Positions 46,685 to 59,868 of a stretch of 64,000 bases of DNA are shown piece by piece. Below the pieces are notes generated by a model. It did no database searches and was not told the DNA's origin. It worked only from the letters and a program-made list of their open reading frames with translations. This stretch comes from Hirudo medicinalis (taxonomy: Eukaryota; Annelida; Clitellata; Hirudinida; Hirudinidae). Numbering within the stretch: the first letter of the stretch is position 1; the number at the start of each line of letters is the position of its first letter. The DNA is taken from assembly GCA_011800805.1 (NCBI GenBank), contig MPNW01000051.1:64269-128268 (forward strand). Direction: 5' to 3'. The translations under genes and the position numbers were made by a program.

Positions 46685-49493
46685 ATGGAAGGAGACGATT
46701 TGACATTTTGCCGGTTGTGTTTGGACGTTTTGAAGGATCCCAGACAGCTTCCATGCTATCATTCATTTTGTTTGAAATGTCTTCAAAACTGCGAACTGAA
46801 CGATAGTGACGAACTCCAATGTCCAACTTGCGCGAGTTCTTTTGAAGTGGATTATGACAATCTCCAGGACCTAAAAGTGGATCGTTTCGTGCAGAGACTA
46901 GTTTTGGAGACAAAGAGCCAATCGGAAGACTTCTGCTATGAGCGCTTTTGCGAAAGTCATCCGAGTGCTAAAATCAATTTCTTCTGTGTCGATTGCGAAG
47001 TTTCTGGATGTCCAATCTGCTCTACTGGTAAGCATGACCATCACAGATGTATAGACTTAAATGAGATGGGAAGTGTCATCAGAGATGAGCTGAAGAGCAT
47101 GTCTAGAGACTTGAAAGCCAACCTCTCTTGGATGAATGTGCAGTTCTGCAAAGAGAAACAATTACAAGAAGAAAGGCAAAAACATTTCTCAGAAGTCTCC
47201 AAAGAGATCATTGAGAGGGGAGAAGTCATAAAGAAAGCCATGGATAAGCAAATAGAAAACCTGCTGAAACAAATTGAAGTTGTAAAGAAGAGATGCACAA
47301 AGGAAAATGAACTTTTTGCAAAGAAGAGCACAAACCTGATGGAAAACACCCTCTCGAGTTTCATCTCTTACATCGACAAATTGGCAGTGTACGGTCTGCC
47401 GGAGGAGCTCATCGAGTCTGTTAGAGTCATTAAATCAAGAACAGACCACTTGAGGCAGTCCAGGATTTGCAACGTGGGCTCGGACAGACTAGAAGTGAAT
47501 TTCATACCCTCGAATCTTCACGTCGACACTTTATCCCTGGTCGGGCACGTTGAAATAACGAAATCGAAAAGTTCTGCGAACCTCACGAAAAGAGACGGAT
47601 CGGACGGTCGCTCTGAAGATTCTGCAAGTTTAACTGCAAATGGGAGTTTCAAAGAGGATGCACAGAACAGTTCCTTGCCTCAGATGCAGAGTACGACTCC
47701 CACATTCATTGTAGTCTTGTTAAATTTCGATAAATAATAATTGGCTAGTCATTTGTTAGCTGATTAGAAATAATACCAATTGTTTCTTTCTCCAGAAACC
47801 ACTCTCTCCTTAAGGAGGATTCCGGAATGCCACCTGGTGCGTTCCTTGAGGGTCGGCAGGAACGTGGCTGCGGTGGCAGCAGGGAAAGAAGAACTTTTTG
47901 TGGCCATCGAACACTCGGGAGACGTACTGAGGCCGGTGCTTATTCTGTTTCTATTTGTTTTGTTTTTATTATTTAATGGTTTTGTTTTGTTGCGTAATTT
48001 GAACGAGCAGCGGCGGTAAAATACAAAAATCTATAATTGATTTTTATTGAAGTGATATTGTGAAATAGTAATGATAGTGATGATGATGATAACAAGTCTA
48101 GTTTGTAAGATAAACAATAAATTTATTATTTTTAAAAAGCACCTCAGACTTAATCTAAGCAAGCTCACCTGGACTAAATTCTCTTCAGGTATGACAACAA
48201 GTCGTTCGTAAGAATCGACGCCAACATAAAACTGGAAGGTCTGGAAACACCTTGGGACATGACGGCCATCAACAGCGACGAAATGTCGACATCTTACCTG
48301 TTCATCGTCGACAATCTCCAGGGAAAACTCTTCCAGGTGATGAAATTTGCATAATTTATTCTTGGTTAATTGATTGTCAATGGAGCAGCCATTGATCACG
48401 TTGAATTGGAGAGCCATGTTAATTCAGAAAGAAGCTGAAACACGAAATTCGTGCAGTCGACGTTTCAAAGGATCACTTTTTTTGTCATCACTTTTCCAAG
48501 CAGCTGTTTTGACATTGCCTTGAAATTGACCTGCAGGTCAACGTTCCTTACAAGTCGAAGGCAGACCCCGATAAATTTACGAGGAAAGTTTGGAGTCTCG
48601 GGCTCGGAGAGTCCGTCACGTTGTCTTCGTCGCTGGACAAACTCCTGCTCGCTTCGACGGCCAACAAAATCACCGAGTACTCGCTTTCTTCGCTGCTCAT
48701 CACCTCATTATCATCATCAACATCATCATCATCATTAGAATCATCACCGCTCCAGCTACCAGAGGCTGCAGCTAGTTTTTCCGTGATTCCACACATGACC
48801 GACATTCTCCACGCCTCGAGGATTTCAGACGACAAATTCGTTGCCTTCTTCGACCATTTGTACTCACTCAGTGGAGGATTTCTGGTCAACAGTTGGGGCA
48901 AAATGGTTTGCAGTTTTGGGGAGGGCAGGGGGAGTATACCCTCCCTGCAGATTGATTACCCTTCGCATGTCGCAGTCGATAGGAAGACGAGCTCGGACGA
49001 TGCCGGTGTTGGCACTGATCCCGGTACGAGCGATCTTTGCACAGGTTTTGGTACCTATCTGTTTATTTATTTGTTTGTTATTGCAAAATAACTTCTGGGG
49101 GTTGTGTTTGATTTTCAAAATTGTAATTTTGAGGAAATATTAATTTATTATATAATAGTTGAGTAATTTTTGCAATATCATTATATTGCTTCAAGATAAC
49201 AGAGGTTCACATCAGTAACCTGTTGCCTATAAATAGTTCCTACATTTCAGTAAATCCTTTTAAATTCCTTCTGAGCAGCGAAGGACGACATCAATTTGTA
49301 CAACGACGAAGCTTTCATCTTCCTCTGCGACAATGGTAACGACAGAATCACTCTCTTCGACGGGAACCTGAAATACCTGAAGGTGGCCGTGGAGAAGGTA
49401 GAAGAGCCGTGGAGGGTGGTCTTTGACCCCGACCGGAAGGTGCTCTTCGTGGCTACCTTGCAGCAGTGTGTAAAAGTGTTCAAGTATCAGTGA
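46685..49493 (+). CDS. RING / B-box / coiled-coil protein with NHL-like C-terminus (TRIM family), 5 exons
   Basis: Probable E3 ubiquitin ligase. Exons 46685-47690, 47796-47931, 48189-48336, 48537-49044 and 49279-49493, 670 aa. RING finger at residues about 9-50 (CRLCLDVLKDPRQLPCYHSF then CLKC and CPTC), B-box 2 at about 88-125 (CESHPSAKINFFCVDCEVSG), a coiled coil at about 135-240 and a low-complexity linker. The remainder is beta-propeller-like, with repeats such as FIFLCDNGNDRITLFDGNLK and WRVVFDPDRKVLFVATLQQ typical of NHL propellers. Exon 4 contains a serine run encoded by a TCATCA repeat at about 48705-48740. The exon 2/3 join keeps frame only with a GC donor (CTGAG/GCCGGT); the nearby CCG/GTGCTT donor does not. 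COP1 follows on the same strand 950 bases downstream. Which TRIM subfamily it is cannot be told. Confidence 0.85.
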
Positions 49494-50442
49494 ATTTTAA
49501 TTTGTTAGGCTGATGGCTGCGAGTAACGTAAAGTAAAGCTTATGCGGTTTTTTTCACTTCAGCTTTTTATGACTTTTGTCTTGCCGAGTGTTTCAGCTTG
49601 ATTTCTTGCCGCAGTTACAGTGGTAACAGACGAATCGATTTTAATTCTCGATTTGATTTAAATTAATTTTGAATGTTTTTTTATTTTGCTTTTGTTTTTA
49701 CTTGGTTACCAAAGTCTGCAGAAACGTGCTCATATAAAGTGCTTTTGTAAATAATATAATACATATGTTACAATTATTTTCATACTTCATGGTATTGATT
49801 CAGTTTTCATTTTTTTGTGACACTTTGTGGTTTTGCTTGTTTCTACTAATAGGTCCCTAATTTAAAAGTTTCTTGATGCCAAATTTACTTTAATATGTCT
49901 TAGCATCAAGCCAAATAATTTTCACAATAAAGTCATCAGTTCAATGGTCAAATAGTTTTTCATAGCTATCTGTGATTTGATCTCTGGGTGGGGGGAAACG
50001 CCAGCTAGTCTTTCATGTCCAATTCTTCACTTATCGGGCCTTTCGAGATCGTTAAAACATAATATTAGGATAAGAGCGAAGAACTTTTCAATGTGTTGTT
50101 GGGTGGTTATTACCGATAATTTCGTCAAAAATTATGCAGATTTAGGAAGTTTATAAAGTAAATATCAGCGTTTCCGTTAATGTAACAAAGAATAGGCGTT
50201 TTCAAATTTAGTTTGAAAAGTAACTGAAGTCAACGTTCCAAATGTTTTGAAAACATCGACAGTTACGGTTGAATTTTTAGTGGTAGACTACTTGAGTCGG
50301 TGCAAAACTCAGCTAGGTTGTCTTGTTGGCAGTCATATTTATTTAAGAGGAATCTGACTAACTACTAAATACCTGTAGGTTCTTTTACTTGGTCTCTGTA
50401 AATCTTTGGATTAATTTGTTTTTATGATATCAGGAACTTTTG
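49494..50442. other. Intergenic region between the RING/B-box gene and COP1
   Basis: AT-rich, no gene or repeat recognised. It includes the 3' UTR of the first gene and the likely COP1 promoter. Confidence 0.4.
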
Positions 50443-51765
50443 ATGGCCATAAGAGCCCAATCGATGAAGAGAAAAAGACCATCTCCCACCGTTCACGGAG
50501 GAATATCTGATACATTTTCAAATAAAGATAATGACATCAATTGGTTTGCCTCCACTTCAGAACTTTTACATGCCCTCTCAAATGCATTTAGACTAAATTT
50601 ATTTATCTTATATAATTGCTAAATACTTAAAAAGTAAGGCTTAGATTTGGATTAAGTTTAAAGAAATCATTTTGAATGAAATTCTTTCAGCCCAATTTGT
50701 TTTGAAATGCTTGTGGAGCCCTACATGACAAAATGCGGACACACGTTCTGGTAATTAAATGATTTTAGAGTGTTTTTTGTATGCAATATCCAGGAGGTTT
50801 AATAATTAACCTACTTATTGCACTTATGATATATTAACACATATTTCCTAACTGCTTCTTCTTAGAAATAATTTAATTGAAACATGTGATTTGGTCATTA
50901 AATTTGTTACTTAAGGAGGTTTGAAACAATTGAATGTTGACTTAACAAATTTTCTAGTCACCTGTGCATTGTGAGGAGCCTTGAAGTGGACCCAAGATGT
51001 CCGAAATGTAGCTCCAACATCGAGAAAAGGGAAGACATATTCCCAAATTTCTTGAGTGAGTTATATTAAAGTAATGTTGTACGAATGGCACATTGCCTTC
51101 GTTTTAAATCGCACGATACCATGTAAAACTTCAGTCGCCGAATTGGTCTCCAAGCAAAAGATCACTAACGATCCAAAAAAGATGAAGCTGCCTTCGTTCG
51201 TAAGTCCTCATCACGGACGATGTCGGACTCGCACGTCAACTCTGAATGTTAAATTTCAGAACGACAACACTCCGCTCGACATCGACAACCTTGACATCAA
51301 CAGCATAAATGAACTCCTGCTCACTCTGAACAAACGAAAAGAATTTTTGCAGCAGGTCTTTCGTCTTTCTGAGAATTATAGACATGTTTCTGCAGATTTG
51401 CTTTGGATACTTTCATCGAATTTGGATTGTGTCTTCTTGAAGTCGTCATTTTCAAAAAAAAAAAATGAATTTTTAAATATTTTTCAATATCTTGCTTGTA
51501 TTTTAACAGAAAGAGAGCCTTGCCAGTCAAGAAATCCTCAAAGAATTCCTTCACAAAGCCCTAGAGATGAGAAACAGGGTCGGTTATTTTATAATTGTTG
51601 TCTCAAGTCCAATGGAAAAATAGTTTCTGATTTGTTCTTCGTCGACAAAATTCTTGTTCGATTGATGCGGATGTCTTCAAATCCTTGGTTGTGTTTAGGA
51701 AATGGAGAAGATCAAAGATGATGTCAACCTGCTCAAGGAAGATCTGTCCTTATTGGAGGTGAGAA

Positions 51766-51796
<31 letters not shown>

Positions 51797-54700
51797 CCCA
51801 TGTGATGATGATGATGATGATGGTAACGTAGGTGATGATAGTGATGTAATGATGATAATTTCTAATCCCCAGGAGGGTCATTCCGACTCCCAATTAGACG
51901 TCACCTCTCTCTCTTCTGCGGTCGTTCCCTCCACGTCGTCCATGATTCTTCCATCCACATGTCCAGTGAGTGTGACTTTTTGCTTCTTTGTCTGATGTAT
52001 TATGAAAGCAATTCGCTTTGTTGTAATCTGTGGACTTCTTGACTTGTCCATCTTAGTCATCATCATTGTTGTCATCTTCAATGTTGTGTACATGTTGGCC
52101 GAATGGGTTGCTTACGGCAGTAATGCCAACGGCCGTAATGTGTCGTGTTCGAAACCCAGCCTGCTCTGCCGCTAGCACCCTCGCAAAGGGGAGTCGTATA
52201 AATAGTTAACAAAAAGCAACTCTGATGCTATGCAAATGGCACTATATAAATTAACTTCATTTGCACTTGCATGCACTGTCATCATCTTTGTCCTTGTTNC
52301 TAGCACCCTCGCAAAGGGGAGTCGTATAAATAGTTAACAAAAAGCAACTCTGATGCTATGCAAATGGCACTATATAAATTAACTTCATTTGCACTTGCAT
52401 GCACTGTCATCATCTTTGTCCTTGTTCTTGATGTGGCTTTGTTGTCTTTTGTTGATATTTGCAGGCTCCTCAGTTGAACTTTGTTGAAGGTGTGTCGAGT
52501 GTCGATGAAGGCTTCAACACCAGCTCCAATGTAGGTGAACTTTTTGAAATCATAATTTCAATTCTCACAACACACTCTTTTGAAGTTTTGGTGGCTAAAT
52601 GAAAAGAAATTAATGTATAAGTCTGTATTATCGACTGGTTTTCATTAACAATATCTCGATATTTAACGAATATTATCAATGTTGTTATAACATTAGAAAG
52701 ATTATCTCTGAAAAGATAAACATCTAAAAAAAAAATAGGCCTTCATAATCGAAATTCCCCCCAAAAAATGTCTGGGTGTGCCTCTGATTTCAAAGCATTT
52801 GTTGCATAACTTCAATTCATAATTCTTACATCTGTAAATTGTTCTGTTACAGTAACATTTGTTAGTACTGGTAGGTTTAAGCCAGTATCTTATATTATCT
52901 TATATCAAAATACGATTTCACATCTAAATCTCAGAACTTCCTCAGCCTGTCGACTCAAAGAAGCAAGCTCGACCACCACTTTGACGACCTCCTCGATGTT
53001 TATTTCTCGATCAGGAAAGGTTTCTGATGATCCACTTGTTAATGTAGTTAATGTAGTCACTTTTGTTTTGGAGATTACCGACGAGCATGTGCTTCCATTT
53101 GTGTCCATGATGGTGCAACAAATGAAAGAAAGTCCATAAAATAGTTTATTTGTTAATTTAAAGGATCTAGTTCTTCCCTTTTCCTTCCCTCCTCCTCCAC
53201 GAACGCCTCTCAGTCCCTCACGCAGTTCTCGGAGAGCCTCAACAAGTTCACTCGGTTCTCGAAGTTCAGGGTGCTGTCGTCTCTCAACTACCACACGGAC
53301 ATCTGCAACACAAACAGCATCGTGTCCAGGTTCGATGCTCTTTTCTGTGGGGTTTTTGTAATGAGTTAGTTGTCTTTGTGATCGTTCGATAAACTAATTT
53401 GATCATCTCTGACGAAATCTCTACCAGCATCGAATTCGACAAAGACAGCGAGTACTTCGCCATCGCCGGAGTCACGAAGAAGATTAAGGTGAATTGATTT
53501 GAATTAATGATAAAAAAAATCTCATAATTCCACACGACCATTCTTATGATGATCATCTTGGTCGCGTCCTCAGGTATTTGATTATTCGTCCGTCATAAAG
53601 GACCAGATCGACGTCCACTATCCTGTCTCCGAAATGTTATGTGGCTCCAAAATAAGGTAATTTATTTAGCTCTCGTGTTTATACATATTTTGGTTATGAC
53701 TAATGTAAACCGTCTTTCTTTTTGGCGGCCTCTGTGACTATGACGAGCGATTGATTTGGAATTTAGCATTTCTTTCCTCGACTTCCTCGACAAAGATTCT
53801 ACGGTACTTAATTCCTTTGTTTTCTCCGACTGCAGTTCGGTCATTTGGAACTGCTACCACAAGAACCTCATCGCGAGCTCAGATTACGAGGGCATCGTTT
53901 GCGTTTGGGACGCTTTTGCCGGAACTAAAGTCAGAGTATTCGAGGTGAGGTGCAATCACTGCCGGTAAACATTTTCATTAATATTATGTTATTAATCGTC
54001 ATGAACATTTTTAGCAATATTAGGCTTTGTAGCTTTGTGAATGGGCACATTTTGGACGCACGTCCGTTACATGTGTATTGCATTTGAACGCGTAATTATA
54101 TGTCGTGCTAAATGTTCGATAAAGATCCCTGGCTTTCGACAGGAACACGAAAAGAGATGTTGGAGCGTTGATTTCAACAGAGTGGATCCCTGTCTTCTGG
54201 CCTCAGGTTCTGATGACTCACGAGGTTGACGACCCTTTGCCGTTGCGATCGTGATCGCCGTCACCTATTTTAAAGTCTCTTAAGTCACAGTCACATCGTT
54301 TTTTGCGGCAACTCGTCGAGTTCTCGGCTTTAATCGATTTAATTTTTAAATTACAGTAAAATTCTGGCACACCAATACGGTGCATTCCATTGCTTCTCTG
54401 GAGGTCAAGGCCAACGTTTGTGGGGTCAAGTTCAATCCAGACAGCCTTTTCCACCTCGCCTTCGGATCTGCCGGTCGATAGTTTTTCTGCCGTTGCTTTG
54501 CTAATGGGTTTTTAGACTCCTTCATGTGGTGTCACATCAGATAATCATTGCTCATTTTCATCCCGTGTCCTCAGATCACTGCATCCACTATTACGATCTC
54601 CGGCAACTCAAGGAACCGCTGATGGTCCTGAAAGGACACAAGAAGGCAGTCTCCTACGCCAAGTTCATCAACAACAACGAGATCGTTTCCGCGTCAGTAC

Positions 54701-55830
54701 TTTCAAACGAGCCTCATATTTTATATTCATTATATTCAATGTCCATTCATTTATTCATTCATTTGTTCTTTTTTTAAATTATGATTATATTATGTGATTA
54801 GATTAGATTGATTTATTGATCAACTAATCGGATTAAATTAGGATTATAGGATTATGATTAGAATTTATCATCATCGTCATCATCATCTAGATCCTAATCG
54901 ATCCTTTAAAAGTGTTCGTCACGCACACTTCAGGTCAACAGACAGTCAACTGAAACTGTGGGACATCTCCAAGCAGACCTGCACGAGAACGTTCCTCGGC
55001 CATACCAACGAAAGGAACTTTGTCGGCCTCGCTACGGAGGGGGACTACGTTGCCTGTGGTGAGCATGCGAGCTTGTCGACGCGATCTGTTTTTTGTTTTT
55101 GTTTTTATCGAATGGAATCTGTATTCCAGACGAAAACACAAAGGAGTTTGGTTTGTTAGACGTTTTATACGGTAACTAAATAAGTCGACGTGGATCAATT
55201 TCACTGGAAATTGATTTTCAAATGTTCAATGTGATCAAATTTTTATTTGCTAAATGAAAATGTGGTGCTGCAGGAAGTGAGAATAACTCCATCTACATTT
55301 TCTGCAAAGGACTTTCCAAGCAAATGCTCACCTACAAGTTTGAGCGACTAAAAAGTGTTCTGGTTTGTTTAGTCTTTGTTGTTTGTTGGTTCGTACACTG
55401 AAGTATGGTTGCCCCTTCAAATATAAATTCTCTGTAATAAGTGAAATTTAATGTGCTTTGGATGGTCGACGTCAAAGACATGAATGGGCTGTTTGTGAAT
55501 TGCAACCCTTTGTAATTAGTTGCCTATTAAATTTTATTTGGCAATTATTTTTAACGTTCCTAAGTATTCTTGATTCATTGTGTTCTTAATAAACAGAATG
55601 AAAAATCAGAGGACGAAAGCAACGAGTTTGTCAGCGCCGTGTGCTGGAAGGCTGTGAGTGAATTGAACTTATGGATGTGTGATACCATATTAAAACCACT
55701 TCCTTTATCTAAAATGATCCTTTGTTACAGAATACTAATGTCATACTAGCGGCCAACAGCCAAGGAATCATCAGAGTAAGTCTTTTTCATTTTTTTGCTG
55801 TTGGAAGCTTTTATTGAGTATAAATCAAAA

Positions 55831-55861
<31 letters not shown>

Positions 55862-55914
55862 CCTAAGTCATTTATAATTACTAATATTAACTTCAGATAC
55901 TGGAGATGACTTGA
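50443..55914 (+). CDS. COP1: E3 ubiquitin ligase COP1 (RFWD2), about 22 exons
   Basis: RING-coiled-coil-WD40 ligase that targets transcription factors such as c-Jun. Exons: 50443-50543, 50691-50750, 50958-51055, 51135-51199, 51260-51355, 51510-51578, 51699-51758, 51873-51965, 52465-52530, 52935-53019, 53214-53329, 53428-53488, 53574-53656, 53836-53944, 54143-54224, 54357-54473, 54575-54692, 54934-55058, 55274-55362, 55597-55653, 55731-55775, 55897-55914; about 604 aa (human 731). [24 protein letters not shown] then CHLCIV and CPKC. Coiled coil in exons 5-7. The seven-bladed WD40 domain from exon 12 on matches human closely: [85 protein letters not shown]. All junctions agree in phase except 53019 to 53214, where a small exon is probably missing from my model. 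The start is the ATG at 50443. Confidence 0.95.
52092..52262 (+). repeat. SINE copy in a COP1 intron
   Basis: Starts TTGGCCGAATGGGTTG (A-box-like), then AATGTGTCGTGTTCGAAACC (B-box), the TAGCACCCTCGCAAAGGGGA body and the CTCTGATGCTATGCAAATGG end. Part of it is repeated across the N at 52299. Confidence 0.8.
52172..52426 (+). repeat. Perfect 127-bp direct duplication separated by one N
   Basis: 52172-52298 and 52300-52426 are identical, from CTAGCACCCTCG to TTTGTCCTTGTT, with a single unknown base between. The structure is typical of two contigs that overlap but were joined without merging. Confidence 0.9.
52645..52795 (+). repeat. Dispersed repeat, copy 2, in a COP1 intron
   Basis: Resembles 23370-23510: CTCGATATTTAACGAATATT, TTATCTCTGAAAAGATAA and GTCTGGGTGTGCCTCTG. 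Confidence 0.6.
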
Positions 55915-57836
55915 AGCCCTTGTAGACTTAAATGGAAAAGAACTGTCTTACTTTGATTTTGTACAGTCTTGATTAAACCTTGAAAATTTAAGTTAGTTTA
56001 ACAAAATTTCAATTCTAATAACAGAGACAGGAAGTCTTACTTCCTGCTACTTCACATTGCAGTGCAATTGCACTGTTGAGTATGTCGGGAATGTTCAACT
56101 TTCTGTGTCATCGCCAGCCAATTACAACAATAATAACAGACGTTCGGCTTCGGCAGTTCAGAGTCATTTAGACGTCGCCAGTCAGAATCGGTAACTAATG
56201 GATAATAATTGGAAGTGAGGGCCGCTCAATCAAATCCGGGAAGATAAATGAAAATCATTTCTCTCGGCGATACATCAAGCGGATTTGACTTAAGAAATTG
56301 CCGGGCGCTCGTTTATTAGGAAAAGAATGAATTTTTCCCCGATGCCTCGGGCGACTCATGGGCAGATTTGTCTGGAAAGTGCCGAGAAAGAACTGACACG
56401 TTTAATGGATTGGGGAAAAATTATTTCGCGAGAAGAGAAAAAGGTTTTTGTTTTGAAAGTCCCCTCCCAGTGTTTTATTTACATTAGCATCAAAGACAAA
56501 AGCTCACCGACGATCCGAGCGATTGAAAACATCGGTCCGAAACGGTCTGCTCTTAAGTGAATTTACAATTTAAAAGTGAAGTGAATATTTATGAAGACAA
56601 ACATTTTAATAATTGAGAAAATATGAATAAAACATAGTGTGATGTTTGATCATTGAAATGCTGGAAGTGTGTGAAGGTTCAAGTTTTATTAACGCACGGA
56701 TGGAGTGGTTAGTGTTCTTGATAATCAATTTTATTTCTCCGCTAAGCTCTATCTTTGCAAGCAGCAGAATAAAGTTTGATTTTTATTGCCCAGAATCTGG
56801 AATAGAAAATAAACGATCAAGATTGTACGTGATGATGTGGAATTTGTTAATATTTAAATTAACTAGCAATTAATAAGAATATTAAGGCGCTGTTTTTAGT
56901 GATTCTTGTGTTCTTAATTGATTGATTATTTTTAAATGTTTGTGATTGTGTGCGAGAAATCGCAAAAAATGATTCAGAGACTTTTTAGTGTCCCGAGAGC
57001 ACAAATTTGACTCAATCAACCCACAGATATGCTTGAAAAACGAATATGATGCCTTCAAGATCAGTTTTATTTCTAACTCCCTCAATCAATCATTCATTCA
57101 ATCACTCCCACGCAATCAAACTCTATTTCTAAAATTGCAACTTCTGCCGCCTTTCTCTTCTGACGTTCGACGTCTGACGTTCGACGTCAGATTATCTGAA
57201 AGCCAAGATTTTCACCAAACTTCGTCTGAATTTGTATTCGAGGCTGATGTCATTTGATTATTAATGTGAATTGATGGAGAAAATAATCAAGAAAAGATAA
57301 TTAATTCACTACTCAACCAAGGTTTTTTGACGAATGAGATTTTAGAGAAGTGCTTCATTTATTTGGGTCGAATTGATATTTGATTAAATGAGTTGAGTCA
57401 GCGGTGTGTACCACGATGGACGATTCTCACCTAATTGGCACTTAATCTCATTATGTGTTCAACGGTTAATATTCATTAATCAATATTAATTAAAATAGAA
57501 GAAACAATTTTCGTAACAATGTTTTTGTTTTTATTTATCGAGCTCCAACGATCTGATTTTAAAAAAAAAAATTATTACAAAAAAGTTTTCTACGAAATAA
57601 ATAATTAATCAATTTGACGAACTTTCACCACGGACGCCCCCTCAAGTCATCATCGCCATTCGTCACAATTAAACAATTTTGAGCCTGAAAACCTCTTAAG
57701 CTGGTAATTCCAAGGATTCATCTCTCATGTTGAAGTGGATTTATATCACAAGAGTTCGAAGACATGATGGCAATCATAGTAATTGATTGATCATTTTCAA
57801 GCATAAATATGTTTAGATTTTCAGATAACGTCCTGG

Positions 57837-57837
<1 letters not shown>

Positions 57838-57871
<34 letters not shown>

Positions 57872-57892
57872 GTCATCATCATGTCGGATATG
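57838..57892. repeat. (ATC)n microsatellite
   Basis: About 18 CAT/ATC units with a single CGT interruption. Confidence 0.95.
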
Positions 57893-58387
57893 AAATTTAC
57901 GCTGCTTGTATGACATACAAGTCATATTTCATACTTTAGTACCGTGGAAAGATTTAGGTTAAAATATTCGCCAACTGATAAACTACAGACTTGTAATATT
58001 TATAACATCATAATTAATAATTAATATTTCAACAAATTATTCACGTAAACGACTTCCAATCGGCAGAATAATATGTTTAAAATAGAGACAAAAAAAAAAG
58101 ACTTGATTTCTTTCCCCTCAAGTGCAACCGCTTGGCACCAGAATTCCCGCCAATTTATTCGACTGGACGTTTCCTTCTGCTCTCTGCTTGATACGTCACT
58201 GGAAATTATCAGGTCAGTTCTCAATCAAGCAGGATGTTCCTTACTCACACAAATGTTTGGCCGTTTGAGGTCTTGGGAAAAACCTCCATTAGGTGGTGTA
58301 TACGAACCACAGATAAAATAGTGATGTGCTTGAAAGAAACGAGTAGATGGCAAGCTTTTTAAGGTGATAATGATTACAAATTGTTAT

Positions 58388-58511
58388 GAAGAAGAAGAAG
58401 AAGAAGAAGAAGAAGAAGAAGAAGAAGAAGAAGAAGAAGAAGAAGAAGAAGAAGAAGAAGAAGAAGAAGAAGAAGAAGAAGAAAATAAGAATAAGAAGAA
58501 GAAGAAGAAGT
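58388..58511 (+). repeat. (GAA)n microsatellite
   Basis: Roughly 40 GAA/AAG units, pure for about the first 95 bases and then interrupted by AATAAG. A polypurine tract of this length can form a triplex. Confidence 0.95.
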
Positions 58512-58789
58512 GAATATTGAAGTGATGAGATGATGAGATTGTGAAGTATTTACGATTACGAATACTAAGAATTTCAAGGTAACATCTATTTCATGAACAA
58601 TTAATAATAATTCGAAATATTCGCCACAAACTAATTGATATCATCCTACTAAGACATCTCAACAACAGCATCACATCGACGACAGGATATTTGAGGGCTC
58701 ACATTTCCTTTTAAATCTAATTTAAATTTAAACAAAGAAAATTAACAGTCACTGAGGCTCTACATGCTTTCAAAGAAGTTCTTGACGTG

Positions 58790-58930
58790 ATTCGAACCGC
58801 TGACCTGCCGTCTCAGCTCCTCGGAGCTTCCAACTGGAGTAATTGGAGACCGATGTTTGCGAATCCATACGTCCGGGATGCAATCGCTTGAAAGACACCG
58901 TGGGAAATATTTCTTACACTTGTGGAACGT
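58790..58930 (-). repeat. Possible tRNA-derived repeat
   Basis: On the minus strand GTCAGCGGTTCGAATCACG contains a perfect B-box core, preceded by CCAGTTGGAAGCTCCGAGGA. The T-arm does not pair, so it is not a functional tRNA gene. A similar GGAGCTTCCAGTTGG block lies at about 20735. Confidence 0.35.
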
Positions 58931-58998
58931 CCCCAGAGTTGCTATCGGTAGAAGAACTTTATTTTATTTACTTTCGATTATTCGGGGTTTTTCCCATC

Positions 58999-59030
<32 letters not shown>

Positions 59031-59459
59031 GTATTTGTATCTGTATGCTGTAGGAGATAGAAATGTTATTTAAAGTAAATATTTATTGAGAGAATATTTG
59101 GAGAGCTTTTGATTAAAAAGAGAAAGATAGAGAGAAGAGAAAGGAGGGAGGGAGGGAGGACATCGAGAGAAGGAAACCGTAAAAAATTCCAGGTCAACTT
59201 ATAGGCAGTTGGTTCATTTGGTTTATAGTTTTTATTCCGATAGGCAAGATTAGATTTGGAGATTTGTAGGTGACAATGAGATGTTTAATGCTTTAAAATA
59301 AGGATTATGATGACGACGACGACGACGATGATGATGATGATGATGACGATGACGACGAAGAAGCATACAAACGTAACACTATGAACATGCAGACTTGTTG
59401 AAGAAGCGCAAAATCCCACGATTCACTCATTCGTTTATTTAAAATAAAGCACAACCTGA

Positions 59460-59695
59460 CATTCAAAAACTGACATTCAGACATTCAGACACTCAGACAC
59501 TCAGACATTCAAACGTTCAGACATTCAAACCGCCGAATATTCAAACATTCAGATATTCAGACATTCAAACCGCCAAATATTCAAACATTCAAACACTCAG
59601 ACATCCAAACATTCAGACGTTCAGACATTCAGACATTCAAACATTCAGACATTCAAACCGCCAAATATTCAAACATTCAAACACTGAAACCGTTT
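59460..59695 (+). repeat. Tandem array of ATTCAGAC / ATTCAAAC units
   Basis: About 25 units of ACATTCAGAC or ACATTCAAAC with small variations, including higher-order pieces CCGCCAAATATTCAAAC at three places. Confidence 0.9.
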
Positions 59696-59805
59696 GACTG
59701 GATGGAGAGCACGCAGTCATTTAGCGCTGTCTCTTTAAAACCTGTGGCGCACGCAGATGATGGAACCATTCCCATTGAATACAAAGAACGCAATGCGCAC
59801 CAGGA

Positions 59806-59868
59806 TGGACGGACGGACGGACGGACTGATGGACAGACGGACGGACGGACGGATGGATGGATGCGACA
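59806..59868 (+). repeat. (GGAC/GGAT)n tetranucleotide repeat
   Basis: About 15 GGAC units with GGAT variants. Confidence 0.9.

Noticed and set aside
58780..58830. tRNA gene on the minus strand
   Set aside because: The B box is present but no T-stem pairing or complete cloverleaf could be drawn.
59460..59700. CRISPR-like array
   Set aside because: Units are contiguous 10-mers without spacers, and the genome is eukaryotic.
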